A DNA stretch of 64,000 bases from Sporolactobacillus sp. Y61 (GCF_040529185.1 NZ_CP159510.1:2976001-3040000), one strand, 5' to 3'; positions 1-11,616 are shown, counted from the first letter of the stretch. The notes: generated from the sequence alone by a model not told the origin. Numbers and translations are program-made.

Positions 1-1106
1 TTCTCTGCAATATCAGTTATCGCACGCACCATCTTCGCAATTTCCGACCTGGGAACGGTTGCATCTTCCAGAATCGTCGTCGGTTTAAGCCGGGCCAGGG
101 CACTCAGCGCTGTACGTCTGGCCGTGGCAAGTTGTTCAGCTTCTTCATCAGACGCGGCAAGGCGTACATCAACAGCATGTTCACTGCGGCAAATTTCGGC
201 GATTTTCTGAATATCGCGCTCAACGATCTCTTCAGGACCATCCTGTACGATCAACAGGATCGCTTTGGCTTCTGTCGGAAGTCCGATGTGCGCGAAGTCT
301 TCAACCGCCCGCAGCGTATCCTGATCAAGGAACTCGAGTGTAACCGGTATCATTTTATGAGCGATAATAGCAGAGACCGACCGGCCGGCCGACTCAATAT
401 CCTGATACAGCGCCAGAATCGTCTTTTTGGATTCAGGTTTGGGAATCAGTTTCAGTGTGGCTTCAGTAATCACACCCAGCGTGCCCTCCGATCCAACAAA
501 CAGGCGCGTCAGGTCGTAGCCGGCGACATCTTTTGTCAGTTTGCCTCCCGTACGGATCAGTTCTCCATTTGGCAGTGCAACCTGCAGAGCCATGACATAA
601 TCCCTTGTGACTCCATATTTCAGGCCGCGAAGTCCTCCTGAATTTTCACTGATATTTCCGCCGATTGTTGAGATTTTCATCGAACTGGGATCCGGCGGAT
701 AAAATAGCCCTTCCCTCTCAACCGTTTCACTGATGGTCTTTGTGATGACACCGGGCTGAACTGTAATCGTCAGATTCTCTCTGTCAATCTCAAGAATCTT
801 GTTCAGGTGCTTCAGAAGCAGGACGACGCCTCCTTTTGCGGGACACGTATCCGCACACAGGTTCGTACCGGAACCTCTCGAATAAACAGGCGTTCCTGTG
901 TCATTACAGAGTTTCAGAACCTGTGCCGTCTCTTCTGCAGATCTCGGAGAGACTACAAAATCCGGAAGCGACTGATAATTTGGTGTGGCGTCATAAGAAT
1001 AAACAAGCCTGCCGCTTGTGGATGCGTCGACGTTTTCCGTACCGACAATCTCTGCAAGCCTCTCTCTGATTCGTGACTGTTTTTTTAACCTTTTTGCAGA
1101 TGCCAT
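1..1106 (-). CDS. glcD: FAD-linked oxidase, glycolate oxidase GlcD type (3' end outside window)
   Basis: The frame is open from an ATG at 1106 to the window edge, giving 368 codons and no stop, so the C-terminal end is missing. A GGGAGGA site lies about 7 bases before the ATG. Visible features are the FAD-binding PCMH/VAO fold: SRGSGTNL near residue 80, then PPDPSS, TIGGNISENSGG and YGVTRDYV near residues 140-165, and GSEGTLGVITEATLKL near residue 200. These are typical of GlcD and D-lactate dehydrogenase-like subunits, which oxidise 2-hydroxyacids and pass electrons to FeS partners or quinone. The substrate (glycolate or D-lactate) cannot be fixed because the downstream partner gene lies outside the window. 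The family call is strong; the exact symbol is less certain. Confidence 0.85.
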   Translation of the reverse strand, partial: MASAKRLKKQSRIRERLAEIVGTENVDASTSGRLVYSYDATPNYQSLPDFVVSPRSAEETAQVLKLCNDTGTPVYSRGSGTNLCADTCPAKGGVVLLLKHLNKILEIDRENLTITVQPGVITKTISETVEREGLFYPPDPSSMKISTIGGNISENSGGLRGLKYGVTRDYVMALQVALPNGELIRTGGKLTKDVAGYDLTRLFVGSEGTLGVITEATLKLIPKPESKKTILALYQDIESAGRSVSAIIAHKMIPVTLEFLDQDTLRAVEDFAHIGLPTEAKAILLIVQDGPEEIVERDIQKIAEICRSEHAVDVRLAASDEEAEQLATARRTALSALARLKPTTILEDATVPRSEIAKMVRAITDIAE

Positions 1107-1149
1107 AAACTTTCCTCCCACAGCTTTTGTTTCCGCTTTCTCATGGTCT

Positions 1150-1178
1150 ATTATAATAATTACCGATCGGTATCGCCA
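1150..1178 (-). promoter_or_regulatory. Promoter with a 12-bp palindrome upstream of glcD
   Basis: A TATAAT -10 box (minus strand, 1150-1155) lies about 45 bases before the glcD start. The -35 region near 1173-1178 is weak. A perfect 12-bp palindrome, TACCGATCGGTA, occupies 1161-1172, in the spacer just upstream of the -10. This is a typical place for a repressor operator. The binding protein is unknown, since no regulator gene is adjacent inside the window. Confidence 0.45.
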
Positions 1179-1284
1179 TAAATAAGCCTGTATCCATGGT
1201 CGCGTTTACACTTATGATCGATCGAATGGAGGGTCGCGCCTCTTTCGCTTCAGTAACATGAAGAGGAACATGGCTTAACGAAAC

Positions 1285-1315
1285 AAAAAAACCGGGCCTG
1301 TTGAACTGACCCGGT
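1285..1315 (-). terminator. Rho-independent terminator of the copper operon
   Basis: On the minus strand ACCGGG, a 13-base loop and CCCGGT are followed directly by seven T residues. It sits about 80 bases after the copZ stop. Confidence 0.8.
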
Positions 1316-1392
1316 CTTGCACCTTCATTTATTCTTACCTGCACGGGCACGTCCTGCGCGCCCGAAAAACCCCCACTGACTGAAGCTTCCCT

Positions 1393-1602
1393 TTATTTAA
1401 CAACATCATAGCCCTGATCTTCAACCGCTGACTTCATCTGATCAAAACCAACTTTGGCATCATCATATTGAACATCGACCTTTCCGGATTTCAGATCAAC
1501 ATTAGCTGATGAAACGCCTTCGAGATCTTTCAGTGCTCCGGACACAGCCTTTTTGCAGTGTCCGCAGCTCATCCCTTTGACTTCAAGTGTTCTTTCTGCC
1601 AT
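1393..1602 (-). CDS. copZ: Copper chaperone CopZ
   Basis: A 69-residue heavy-metal-associated (HMA) domain protein. It binds Cu(I) through the GMSCGHC motif (residues 10-16) and hands the metal to the CopA pump. The whole protein is one ferredoxin-like HMA domain ending EDQGYDVVK, close to the B. subtilis CopZ pattern. I place the start at the ATG at 1602, eight bases after GGAGG; an ATG at 1605 and a GTG at 1611 also lie in frame, but the GTG abuts the ribosome site. It is the last gene of csoR-copA-copZ, 43 bases after copA, and is followed by a terminator. Expression should follow the CsoR-controlled promoter at 4435-4463. Confidence 0.93.
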   Translation of the reverse strand: MAERTLEVKGMSCGHCKKAVSGALKDLEGVSSANVDLKSGKVDVQYDDAKVGFDQMKSAVEDQGYDVVK

Positions 1603-1644
1603 CATACTCACCTCCTTTAATGGGTCATGGGATAAAACAACGGA

Positions 1645-4044
1645 TCAGATCTTCAAGCTTTTCAGTCTCAGACTGTTTGCGACGACGGATACAGAACTGA
1701 AGGCCATGGCGGCACCTGCTACCCATGGTGCGAGAAGACCGAGGGCAGCAACGGGTATGCCTATCGCATTATAAAACAGTGCCCAGAACAGATTCTGACG
1801 GATATTCTGCATCGTTTTCCTGCTCAGATCAAGCACTTTGGCCACATGAGTCAGGTCGCCTCCGACAAGGGTCACATCGGCTGCTTCTATCGCAACGTCT
1901 GTTCCGGTTCCAATGGCCATACCGATATCAGCGACAGCCAGTGCAGGGGCGTCATTAATCCCGTCCCCTACCATCGCGACCTTGAGTCCCTGCTTCTGAA
2001 GTTCTCGTACCTTATCAGCCTTTTCTCCAGGAAGAACTTCAGCATAAACATGATCGATCCCCGCCTTCCGGGCAATCGCCAGTGCTGTCCGTTCATTGTC
2101 TCCCGTAATCATGTAAACGCCTGTCCCACGTGCTTTCAGTTCTGCTATCGCTTTTTTCGATGAGGGTTTCAATGTATCGGCAACAGCGATGATCGCTGAG
2201 AGCTGGCCGTCAATTGAGACAAACATGACGGTTTTTCCATCATTTTCAAGCTGTCTGGCTTTTTCAGCAGCCGGCCGGAACGAAACCTTTTCCTGCTTCA
2301 TCAGGCGCCGGGTTCCGATGACCACCTTCCGGTCATCCACCCGTGCACTTATGCCGTAACCTGACCGGGCTTCAAAGTCCTCGACCGAAGGCATTTCATG
2401 TATCCCTTTTTCTTTCCCGAACGCCACAATGGCCTGGCCCAAAGGATGCTCACTAGAACTTTCTGCGCATACCACCATTTGGATGATCGACTGACGATCC
2501 AACTCGCCAAAAGTAAAGAGATCGGTCACCGCGGGTTTACCGTTCGTTATCGTACCTGTTTTATCCAGCATAACGGACTGGAGATTCTGTGCGGTTTCGA
2601 GAAATTCTCCGCCTTTAAACAAAATGCCGGCTTCAGCACCCTTACCTGTCCCAACCATGATCGAGGTTGGTGTAGCAAGCCCGAGTGCGCATGGGCAGGC
2701 AATCACGAGGACGCTGATTGCTGCAGAAAGAGCAGGCGCCAGTTCTCCCGGTCCCACAACTGAAATCCAGACAACAAAGACCAGTGCGGCAATCGATAAA
2801 ACGACAGGGACAAAAATGCCGGAAATATTATCCGCCAGTCTCTGTATCGGCGCTTTCGAACCCTGAGCTTCCTCCACAATCCGGACAATACCGGCAAGCA
2901 TGGTGTCTTTTCCGACTTTATCTGCCCTCATGACCAGTACCCCGTTCGTATTCATGGTCGCGCCGATCACCCGGTCACCATTCCTTTTCGTTACAGGAAT
3001 CGATTCACCGGTAATCATCGATTCGTCAACAGACGAAGTGCCCTCAGTTACCATGCCGTCAACCGGAATTTTTTCACCCGGTCTGACTTTCAGCAGATCG
3101 CCGGGGATAACCTGTTCAATGGGCACCTTTTTTTCTGAACCGTTCCTGATCAACGTGGCCTCTTTGGCCTGCAGGCCCGTCAATTCACGGATCGCGTCGG
3201 TAGTGCGTCTTTTCGCCCGCGCCTCAAAATACTTTCCCAGATGAACCAGCGTGATCAGAATCGCACTCGTCTCAAAATACAGTGACGGATGCATCAGCCC
3301 GGAAAACTGATAGCGGATTGTCTCCTCCACGCTGTAAAAATAGGCGGCGCTTGTCCCTGTTGCCACCAGCACGTCCATATTGGCACTTTTGTTTACCAGA
3401 GCCCGATAAGCCCCGCGGTAAAAAGGCCAGCCGATATAAAACTGGACAATACTGGCCAGTAGAAACTGAAACCATGGGTTCATCAGAAGCGCCGGTACCG
3501 GCAGGCCTGTGGCAAATGGCAGATGAACCACCATAGTATACAATAACGGGAGAGAGAGTACCGTGGATAATATGACTTTATTCCGTTTCTTCTTTAATTC
3601 TTTTATCCGGTCGTCATCGCCCGTATCTGCCTCAGGAACAGCTTTGTAACCCAGTTTTCCGACCTTTTCAAAAATAGTGTCCGGTCCTGTAAATCCCGGG
3701 ATATAATTTACGGTTCCCGACTCTGTTGCCAGATTAACCTGTGCAGATGTAACGCCCGGCATACGTGCTAATCCCTTCTCGATCCGCGCAGCGCAGGCGG
3801 CACAGGTCATTCCGCTGATCACCATGTCCAGACGTTTCTTTCTGACACCGTATCCCAGTTTTTCAATTTTCTCGATGATTTCATCAAGTGTGACTTTGTC
3901 TTCATCCACTATCACCCTTGCACTTTCCATAGCCAGATTGACGTTGGCATTGATCCCGTCCATCCTGTTGAGTACTTTCTCGATCCGGCTGGAGCAGGCA
4001 GCACAGGTCATTCCGGTTACACCGATGGTCATTTCTTTCTTCAT
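1645..4044 (-). CDS. copA: Copper-exporting P1B-type ATPase CopA
   Basis: A 799-residue Cu(I) efflux ATPase of the cytoplasmic membrane. Two N-terminal HMA domains each carry a GMTCAAC metal-binding motif (about residues 11-17 and 78-84). A membrane region follows, with the ion-translocating CPC in IACPCALG. Further markers are the phosphorylation loop [10 protein letters not shown], the SEHPLG nucleotide-binding motif and the hinge [10 protein letters not shown]. Length and order match B. subtilis CopA (about 800 residues). The ATG at 4044 is preceded by AAAGGTG at a spacing of about 8. It lies 20 bases after csoR and 43 before copZ in one operon. Role: copper detoxification with CopZ, under CsoR control. 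Confidence 0.96.
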   Translation of the reverse strand: MKKEMTIGVTGMTCAACSSRIEKVLNRMDGINANVNLAMESARVIVDEDKVTLDEIIEKIEKLGYGVRKKRLDMVISGMTCAACAARIEKGLARMPGVTSAQVNLATESGTVNYIPGFTGPDTIFEKVGKLGYKAVPEADTGDDDRIKELKKKRNKVILSTVLSLPLLYTMVVHLPFATGLPVPALLMNPWFQFLLASIVQFYIGWPFYRGAYRALVNKSANMDVLVATGTSAAYFYSVEETIRYQFSGLMHPSLYFETSAILITLVHLGKYFEARAKRRTTDAIRELTGLQAKEATLIRNGSEKKVPIEQVIPGDLLKVRPGEKIPVDGMVTEGTSSVDESMITGESIPVTKRNGDRVIGATMNTNGVLVMRADKVGKDTMLAGIVRIVEEAQGSKAPIQRLADNISGIFVPVVLSIAALVFVVWISVVGPGELAPALSAAISVLVIACPCALGLATPTSIMVGTGKGAEAGILFKGGEFLETAQNLQSVMLDKTGTITNGKPAVTDLFTFGELDRQSIIQMVVCAESSSEHPLGQAIVAFGKEKGIHEMPSVEDFEARSGYGISARVDDRKVVIGTRRLMKQEKVSFRPAAEKARQLENDGKTVMFVSIDGQLSAIIAVADTLKPSSKKAIAELKARGTGVYMITGDNERTALAIARKAGIDHVYAEVLPGEKADKVRELQKQGLKVAMVGDGINDAPALAVADIGMAIGTGTDVAIEAADVTLVGGDLTHVAKVLDLSRKTMQNIRQNLFWALFYNAIGIPVAALGLLAPWVAGAAMAFSSVSVVANSLRLKSLKI

Positions 4045-4064
4045 GATCTACACCTTTTTATACT

Positions 4065-4412
4065 CTATTTATAGAACTGTTTCAGTACCTTAAGCAATTC
4101 GTCAATCTGCTCTGATCCGTGTCCCTCATCGATCGCCCGATAGACACAGGATTTTGTATGGCGTTCCAGTACTGAAAATCCAATTTTCTTCAGTGCAGCC
4201 TGGACGGCAGAAAGCTGGATCAGTATGTCAACACAATATCTGTCTTCTTCAACCATTTTCTGGAGGCCGCGTATCTGACCTTCCGCTCTTTTCAGACGGT
4301 TAATGATTTTTTGCTTTTCTTCTGAGGTCCTTGGCTGTGCCGGAGATTTATCCGGCTGCATCCGAAGTTCTTCGTCCCCAGGTGTGCAGTGGCAATCGTT
4401 GTGGTTGGTCAA
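4065..4412 (-). CDS. csoR: Copper-sensing repressor CsoR
   Basis: A DUF156/CsoR-family repressor that leaves the DNA when Cu(I) binds. The core runs from INRLKRAEGQIRGLQKMVE to the C-terminus. The Cu ligands of the C-H-C type are visible: Cys in DRYCVDIL, and His and Cys in the HTKSC segment. I choose a TTG start at 4412 (115 residues), because AAAGGGGGAG lies about five bases upstream; an in-frame ATG at 4430 precedes that ribosome site and would give 121 residues. The N-terminus is longer than in B. subtilis and carries HNDCHC, which could add metal ligands (inference). It is the first gene of the copper operon and its operator lies inside the promoter at 4435-4463. Confidence 0.92.
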   Translation of the reverse strand: MTNHNDCHCTPGDEELRMQPDKSPAQPRTSEEKQKIINRLKRAEGQIRGLQKMVEEDRYCVDILIQLSAVQAALKKIGFSVLERHTKSCVYRAIDEGHGSEQIDELLKVLKQFYK

Positions 4413-4434
4413 TACTTCTCCCCCTTTCATTGCT

Positions 4435-4463
4435 ATTTTACCCCTGCAGGGTATACAGGGCAA
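4435..4463 (-). promoter_or_regulatory. csoR-copA-copZ promoter with CsoR operator in the spacer
   Basis: On the minus strand, -35 TTGCCC (4458-4463), a 17-bp spacer and -10 TAAAAT (4435-4440) form a sigma-A promoter. The spacer contains TACCC, five bases and GGGTA (4439-4453), a perfect match to the core of the CsoR operator form seen upstream of B. subtilis copZA. A repressor bound here would cover both promoter elements, so autoregulation and copper induction are expected. Confidence 0.8.
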
Positions 4464-4564
4464 ATTCATGAAGAAAAAATGCTGACCGGGAGTCGGTGCC
4501 CCGGCTGACCCTTTTTTGCCCGCGCGCGTCATTGATCGCAGCATTTTATACTTGCTTAGCGGGC

Positions 4565-4596
4565 AAAAAAAACGTATACCACTTCTTCGGTATACG
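4565..4596 (-). terminator. Stem-loop with U-tract between glpD and csoR
   Basis: CGTATACC and GGTATACG (8-bp perfect arms, 8-base loop) are followed on the minus strand by eight T residues. It lies about 190 bases past the glpD end and could back up the terminator at 4740-4767. It could instead end a short unannotated transcript. No convincing gene lies between 4600 and 4740. Confidence 0.55.
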
Positions 4597-4739
4597 AAAA
4601 AAAACGGTATGATTCCCGGGCTGCCGGCCGGGTTATTTCATAATGGTCCGGAATCCGTTTCGCCTTCCGACAGGTCCCTGACATCGCCAGAAACTCAGTT
4701 GCCCGGATACGCTCATCCTTAAATTTTTTCTGCCTCACA

Positions 4740-4767
4740 TAAAAAAAATGCCCGGTTGCGGCCGGGC
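4740..4767 (-). terminator. Rho-independent terminator of glpD
   Basis: On the minus strand GCCCGG, a six-base loop and CCGGGC are followed by A and then eight T residues, 15 bases after the glpD stop. Confidence 0.85.
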
Positions 4768-4781
4768 GCAATGTCTGTGAT

Positions 4782-6475
4782 TCAGCTGATGACCAATTCA
4801 TCCGAACCGGCATTTTCCGTTCGAATTTCTGCTTCTGCAAACGCAGTTTCCAGCTCCTGCTTATAATGGTCCTGCTGTTTCTCATTCCAGTCCAGTTTCT
4901 CCGCCATGCAGGCGAGCACCGGGGCTGCCCATTTTTTCGCCCATTTAATATCAAACAGCGTTTTTCCTGTTCTTCGCGTGAAAAAGTCGACCGGTGAGCA
5001 GACCCTTTCATCCTGAAGAGAGTAATCAATCATCGCCAGAATTTCCCGGGCAGGTGCCGCTTCTCGGCCTCCGATTCATTTCCCTTAAATAAAGTATAGA
5101 GGAGATCAACATTGGTTCCGTATCGGTGCGCGAGTTCCGACGCTGTGTCGGCGGTTAAGCCAAGACGGACCCCTTCCGCTGTTTTCTCACGGATAAATGC
5201 CGGTAAATGAGCAGATCCTCCAAAATGGCCGCCGGAAAGGGGCGTATGAACGGTTCCACAGGCCGGGTAGTTGCGGCCATTCTCCCGGTGAAGCTGAGCA
5301 GTCACTTCATCAACAACGCGTTCTGCCATCTTCCGGTAACCGGTCAGTTTGCCTCCGGCTATAGAAATCAGACCTGAATCAGACAGGAAAATCTCATCTT
5401 TTCTCGATATTTCTGACGGTGACTTGCCCTCTTCCTGAATCAGCGGCCGGACGCCGGCCCAGCTCGATTCTACATCTTCCGGTGTCAGGTGTACCGTTGG
5501 AAACATCCCATTGATCGCATGAAGAATATAATCTCTGTCTGCGGCGGTTGGTTTCGGATCAATCGGCCGGGCCGAATAAGTGGTATCAGTCGTTCCGGCG
5601 TAGACCTTTCCATCCCGCGGGATCACAAAGATCATGCGTTTATCCCCGTTTGTGGTATCAAAGTAAATCGACTGATCCATCGGAAAACGCTGATGACTGA
5701 TCACGATGTGCACCCCTTTAGTCAGATGCAGATGTTTTCCTTTCTTTGAGTGATCCTTCTCGCGGATGGTATCCACCCATGGCCCGGCTGCATTTACGAT
5801 TTTTTTTGCATAGATCGCGTAGCTTTTCTCAGTGATTCTGTCCTTTACGCGAACGCCGGTCAGTTTATGGTCTGCATCGTAAATCAGATCCTCCACCCGG
5901 GCGTAATTGACGGCACGCGCCCCGCGGCTGACGGCTTCCTTCATGACTTCGATCGTTAGACGTGCGTCATCTGTCCGGTACTCTACATAATATCCTCCGC
6001 CGATCAATCCTTCCTTTTTAAGCAGTGGCTCTTTTTCCAGGGTCTCGTTGCGGTCAAGCATGATCCGCCGCTCACTCTTTTTGACACCGGCCAGATGATC
6101 ATATAATTTCAGCCCCATGGATGTTGAAAATCTGCCGAATGTCCCTTTTTTATAGATCGGCAGCAGCATTTTTTCCGGACGGGTGACGTGGGGTGCATTT
6201 TCATAAACAATGGCGCGCTCCTTCCCCACTTCAGCAACAATTTTTACTTCAAGCTGCTTGAGATAGCGCAACCCGCCGTGAACCAGTTTGGTTGAACGGC
6301 TGGAGGTCCCTCCTGCAAAGTCCTGCATATCCACAAGACCGGTATGCAGGCCGCGGACCGTTGCATCCAGTGCGATACCAGCACCTGTGATGCCCCCTCC
6401 AATAACGAACAGATCAAGCGGTTGTGCCGCCATCTGCTCCAGATCATGACTTCTTTCAAAAGTTGAGAATGACAT
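4782..6475 (-). pseudogene. glpD: Aerobic glycerol-3-phosphate dehydrogenase GlpD, split by a frame break
   Basis: The first part (6475 down to 5030) reads as a GlpD flavoenzyme: the FAD-binding VIGGGITGAGIALDA near residue 25, GGTSSRSTKLVHGGLRYL, and a long oxidase body. It then stops after HLPGKFWR. The C-terminal domain continues in another frame from about 5055 to 4782, starting REILAMIDYS and including SPVDFFTRRTG. Adding one base in the CCCGGG at 5045-5050 restores a single protein of about 564 residues, the usual GlpD length. The start ATG at 6475 has AGGAGG eight bases upstream. The enzyme oxidises glycerol-3-phosphate to dihydroxyacetone phosphate and reduces quinone. The break may be a consensus error (see findings). 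It sits downstream of glpK behind a leader terminator. Confidence 0.88.
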
Positions 6476-6555
6476 GTTACATTCCTCCTGATTCATCATA
6501 TTTCATATTATTACCGGTTTGATCCCAGTATCAGATCCATACATGCTACTGCGTC

Positions 6556-6615
6556 AAAAAAAGAGGACCGCAAGCATCACCTGTGTATGTGGTACACAGG
6601 CATGCAGCGGTCCTC
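6556..6615 (-). terminator. Strong stem-loop between glpK and glpD (terminator, possible GlpP-controlled leader)
   Basis: Nine-bp outer arms (GAGGACCGC/GCGGTCCTC) and an inner 8-bp stem (CCTGTGTA/TACACAGG) form one long hairpin. On the minus strand it is followed by TCTTTTTTT. It ends glpK transcripts. It lies about 80 bases before the glpD start, where B. subtilis glpD has the leader terminator overcome by GlpP. Both roles are compatible. Confidence 0.75.
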
Positions 6616-6660
6616 ACCTTCTCCATGGCCATTTTATGAACTTGTCATGACTGACTCCTG

Positions 6661-9058
<2,398 letters not shown>

Positions 9059-9124
9059 TCATTCTTCCCCCTCACGATCAATCAGTTTCGGAATGAATCT
9101 ATTCGGTCACAGCGGCCGGACACC

Positions 9125-9181
9125 AAAAAAAAGTCCACAACATCCTCTGCTGCATACCGGCTGCAGCAGATTTGTAGTGGA
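9125..9181 (-). terminator. Leader terminator upstream of glpF (putative GlpP target)
   Basis: Inner arms TCTGCTGCA/TGCAGCAGA (9 bp perfect) and outer arms TCCAC/GTGGA enclose a stem-loop followed by C and eight T residues on the minus strand. It lies between the promoter at 9226-9254 and the glpF start at 9058, so it must be read through for glpFK expression. GlpP-mediated antitermination at such leaders is established in B. subtilis; its action here is inferred. Confidence 0.78.
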
Positions 9182-9225
9182 AGACCCGATTCAACATTCC
9201 GTGAAGCATGAACTTGATACTTAGA

Positions 9226-9254
9226 ATCATAAGCGATAATGTAAGCGTTGTCAA
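9226..9254 (-). promoter_or_regulatory. glpFK promoter with overlapping cre site
   Basis: Perfect -35 TTGACA (9249-9254), 17-bp spacer and -10 TATGAT (9226-9231) on the minus strand. The sequence TGACAACGCTTACA (9240-9253) overlaps the -35 and matches the CcpA cre consensus at all but one position. Carbon catabolite repression of glycerol uptake is the expected result. Confidence 0.82.
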
Positions 9255-9310
9255 TAAAAAGACACAAAATAATTCTTCTTTTGTAACTTTTATCATTGCA
9301 GACTGTACTA

Positions 9311-9874
9311 TCAGCCATTAAAAAAAGGCCACAAGGACTGATTTGATGTGGATATGGCTGAAGCACCGGAATGAAAGGCCTGTTCAACTTCCTCATGGGT
9401 ACGAATCAGTCCGCCGGCAATCACAGGCTTCCCAAATTTTTCCCTGATCGCCCGGATCATCCCCGGAACCAGTCCCGGCAGAACTTCAACCATATCCGGG
9501 TTAATCTGCTCCATCAGATGATAACCGGTTTCGACGGATCGTGAATCGAGCAGAAAGATACGAAGGACCGTAACATAGCCACGCTTTTTGGCGATTTCAA
9601 GCACGCTTGAACGGGTAGAAATAATACCGGCAGGACGGATGTTCTGGCAGATGAATTCCGCTCCGCTGGCATCACTTTTCAGTCCCTGAATCAGATCGGC
9701 ATGGAGGAAAATATGTTTCTTTTTTCGTTTTCCCATCTGAATAAGTGAACTGATCTGCGAAATATGGCTGTCCAGCACGATGATGGTCTGAGCAGTTGAA
9801 TGTATGAGTTTTTCAAAATCTTTAACGCGATTCACAGCCGGAAGAATGCTCCGTTCGGCAATAAGATTCATCAT
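9311..9874 (-). CDS. glpP: Glycerol uptake operon antiterminator GlpP
   Basis: A 187-residue protein of the GlpP family, an RNA-binding antiterminator activated by glycerol-3-phosphate. The family signature GAEFICQNIRPAGIISTRSS is near residues 71-90, and the C-terminal IAGGLIRTHEEVEQAF and SNQSLW follow the TIM-barrel-like phosphate-binding end of B. subtilis GlpP. Two start codons stand side by side: ATG 9874 and ATG 9871; GGGGAGGA fits the second slightly better. It precedes glpF by 250 bases with its own leader in between. Its targets are likely the terminators at 9125-9181 and 6556-6615. Confidence 0.93.
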   Translation of the reverse strand: MMNLIAERSILPAVNRVKDFEKLIHSTAQTIIVLDSHISQISSLIQMGKRKKKHIFLHADLIQGLKSDASGAEFICQNIRPAGIISTRSSVLEIAKKRGYVTVLRIFLLDSRSVETGYHLMEQINPDMVEVLPGLVPGMIRAIREKFGKPVIAGGLIRTHEEVEQAFHSGASAISTSNQSLWPFFNG

Positions 9875-9912
9875 GAGTCCTCCCCACTCTATTTATATAT
9901 GTTCATCATAAC

Positions 9913-9940
9913 GCAAAAAAGCAGCTCAGGCAGCTGCTCT
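9913..9940 (-). terminator. Orphan terminator just upstream of glpP
   Basis: AGCAGCT, a five-base loop and AGCTGCT are followed by six T residues on the minus strand, 40 bases before the glpP start. No gene ends just before it, so it either ends a leader or small RNA or attenuates glpP. Confidence 0.65.
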
Positions 9941-9944
9941 TTGC

Positions 9945-10480
9945 GTTCATGAGTAAGTGAGGAGAGGAGAATCATGCAATAAAACTGTACCCCGTTCCGG
10001 TTGGAAAAATCCGACCCGTTGATGGTGTTGTGGCCTGCAATCCTGCAGGAGATTGAGCGCGTTCTTTCATTGCATATACAGTCCCGCTTCTCGGTCAGCA
10101 TGCCGCTTTTCAGCCTGCATTCTCCCGAGTGATTTCAGATCATATTCCTGTCCTTTTCAGTAATAGCGGTCAGCTCCGTTCCCGGCTGCCCCCGGTTTCC
10201 CGTGAGTGATTTCCCCATGTTCACTCAAATTCCGAAAACGAAGCCGTCCCGCCTCTGGTGAGTAGCATTGCTCCAGCAAACAGCAGAGTCACCAATAAAT
10301 TTAAATTGTTTTACGGAATGATCCTGAAACACAATCAGGAAAAACGGACTGTCTGCGGCCGCGGACTGTATCTGCAGTTCAGGAATGCCTCATCCTTCCT
10401 GCATCCTTATCATATCTGGTATGGACAATCATCGGCAATCGGTAAAATTGCAGATGTAATCGTTTAATTTGATAAAAAAG
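9945..10480 (-). other. Gene-free interval upstream of glpP
   Basis: About 530 bases with no convincing open frame: the 70-codon frame at 9889-10101 lacks a ribosome site and contains the terminator, and the 69-codon frame at 10258-10467 on the plus strand is likewise unsupported. I searched by eye for T-box, SRP RNA, tmRNA and RNase P signatures and saw none. A transcribed minus-strand leader or small RNA ending at 9913 is possible. Confidence 0.4.
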
Positions 10481-10483
10481 ATG

Positions 10484-10526
10484 AAAAAATGAATGTCTTT
10501 TCACCATTTTCCTGTGAAAAACATCC
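10484..10526 (-). terminator. Terminator after the SGNH esterase gene
   Basis: A TTTTCAC/GTGAAAA stem extended by GATGT/ACATT across one bulged base is followed on the minus strand by ATTTTTTC and a second T-run. It starts four bases after the stop codon. Confidence 0.6.
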
Positions 10527-10529
10527 GTT

Positions 10530-11099
10530 TCAGCCTTTTTTCTCAAGTTCATTAATTTTCTTCGTGATCAATCCCGAAAGAAAATCATAGCCCCGATCTG
10601 AGAAATGCAGTCCGTCAGAGAGAAGCTTGTCCGTATAATCTCCGTAAGCCCGCATCGCATGGTGAAGATCAATCAACGGCACCTTCCTGTCAGATGCAAC
10701 CCTTCTTACTCCCTCAGCATAAAGGGCAATCCGGCTGTTCGTCCTTTTCCCTGTCTGCCTTTCATCGATGATCGGAGAAGGCGTCAGCAGAATGCATCGT
10801 TCCGGTGAAATGGCCTGCACGATGCACTTCAGCTGGTCTGTAAACTGATCAAGGGGAATCCCTTTGTGGTAAGAAGAATCATTGGCACCAAAAAGGATGG
10901 TTGCTTTTTCAAAATCATGGCTGAGCACATCCTTATCCATCCTTCTGATCGCCCCGCTGGTGGTGTCACCGGACACGCCGGCATTGATGATTCTTTTCCA
11001 TCCAAGATCCGCTTTTAGTCTGTCAGTCAGCCGCGGGGTATCCTCGCAACCGTTCCATCCTGCTGTAATACTGTCGCCAAAACAAATCAATGTGTGCAT
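10530..11099 (-). CDS. SGNH/GDSL-family hydrolase
   Basis: A 189-residue esterase-like protein. The four SGNH blocks are visible: GDSIT (residues 8-12, nucleophile Ser), a Gly in NAGVSGDTT, GANDSS (about residue 71) and the C-terminal DGLHFSDRGY with the catalytic Asp-His pair (about residues 162-165). There is no signal peptide, so it acts in the cytoplasm. Substrates in this family include acyl esters, carbohydrate acetyl groups and lysophospholipids; nothing here fixes one. The ATG at 11099 follows AAGGAGG at a spacing of 9. It is probably monocistronic with a terminator at 10484-10526. Confidence 0.88.
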   Translation of the reverse strand: MHTLICFGDSITAGWNGCEDTPRLTDRLKADLGWKRIINAGVSGDTTSGAIRRMDKDVLSHDFEKATILFGANDSSYHKGIPLDQFTDQLKCIVQAISPERCILLTPSPIIDERQTGKRTNSRIALYAEGVRRVASDRKVPLIDLHHAMRAYGDYTDKLLSDGLHFSDRGYDFLSGLITKKINELEKKG

Positions 11100-11165
11100 T
11101 TATTTATTCCTCCTTCAGGGCTCTTCCGGCCCCAGGCACGCTGTCTGTTTCCATTTTATTTTTTC

Positions 11166-11309
11166 TTATAATATAATTAAATCATAAGCGTTAATATGAC
11201 CACGGTCGATACGGGTTTCTTTTGCAATCACGGTTTTCAGCCATTCTGATCCGTGATCTGCCGCCAGAAGGCATTTTCTTGCTACACCTCCCATTCCCAA
11301 TATTTTCAT
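11166..11309 (-). CDS. Possible small protein of 47 residues, unidentified
   Basis: An open frame from ATG 11309 to TAA 11166-11168, reading MKILGMGGVARKC at the start, a little like the opening strand of a nucleotide-binding fold. The only ribosome-site candidate is a weak GGGTGCGGGA. It could be a genuine short gene, the 5' stump of a decayed dehydrogenase, or chance. It lies upstream of the SGNH esterase on the same strand, and AT-rich sequence at its 3' end may carry the esterase promoter. Confidence 0.2.
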   Translation of the reverse strand: MKILGMGGVARKCLLAADHGSEWLKTVIAKETRIDRGHINAYDLIIL

Positions 11310-11616
11310 GTTTCCCGCACCCTTTCATCGTCCATATTACAAGATAACGGAGGATTGTATCCAGGGAGAATTTTCGATTGACATAGCTAATCCCGGTATT
11401 GCCTGTGGATGGATGCCGGTCCTGTATCCGTTTTCTGCGCGCTGTGTCCTTATTCCTGCCATTATCCAAAAGGCGCTGCGCTGAATAACAGGCAGAAACT
11501 AAGATCAGCAGTCCGGTCAAAGACAACAGAAAGGAGAAAATAATCGAAATTTTTGATTTATGTCCCTGATCTTTCCTATAATTAAAATATCTTATATGAA
11601 TGAGGCGAATTTTTTT

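Noticed and set aside
132..641. 169-codon plus-strand frame
   Set aside because: It is antisense to the glcD-like gene, which has clear FAD-binding motifs on the other strand; no ribosome site or domain.
4556..5029. 157-codon minus-strand frame after glpD
   Set aside because: Its first part is an alternative frame of the GlpD C-terminal domain; the tail shows no family features and runs into the hairpin at 4573-4596.
9889..10101. 70-codon gene upstream of glpP
   Set aside because: No ribosome site, and it reads through a strong terminator.
9945..10480. T-box leader upstream of glpP
   Set aside because: The conserved TGGNACCGCG box and specifier region are not present.
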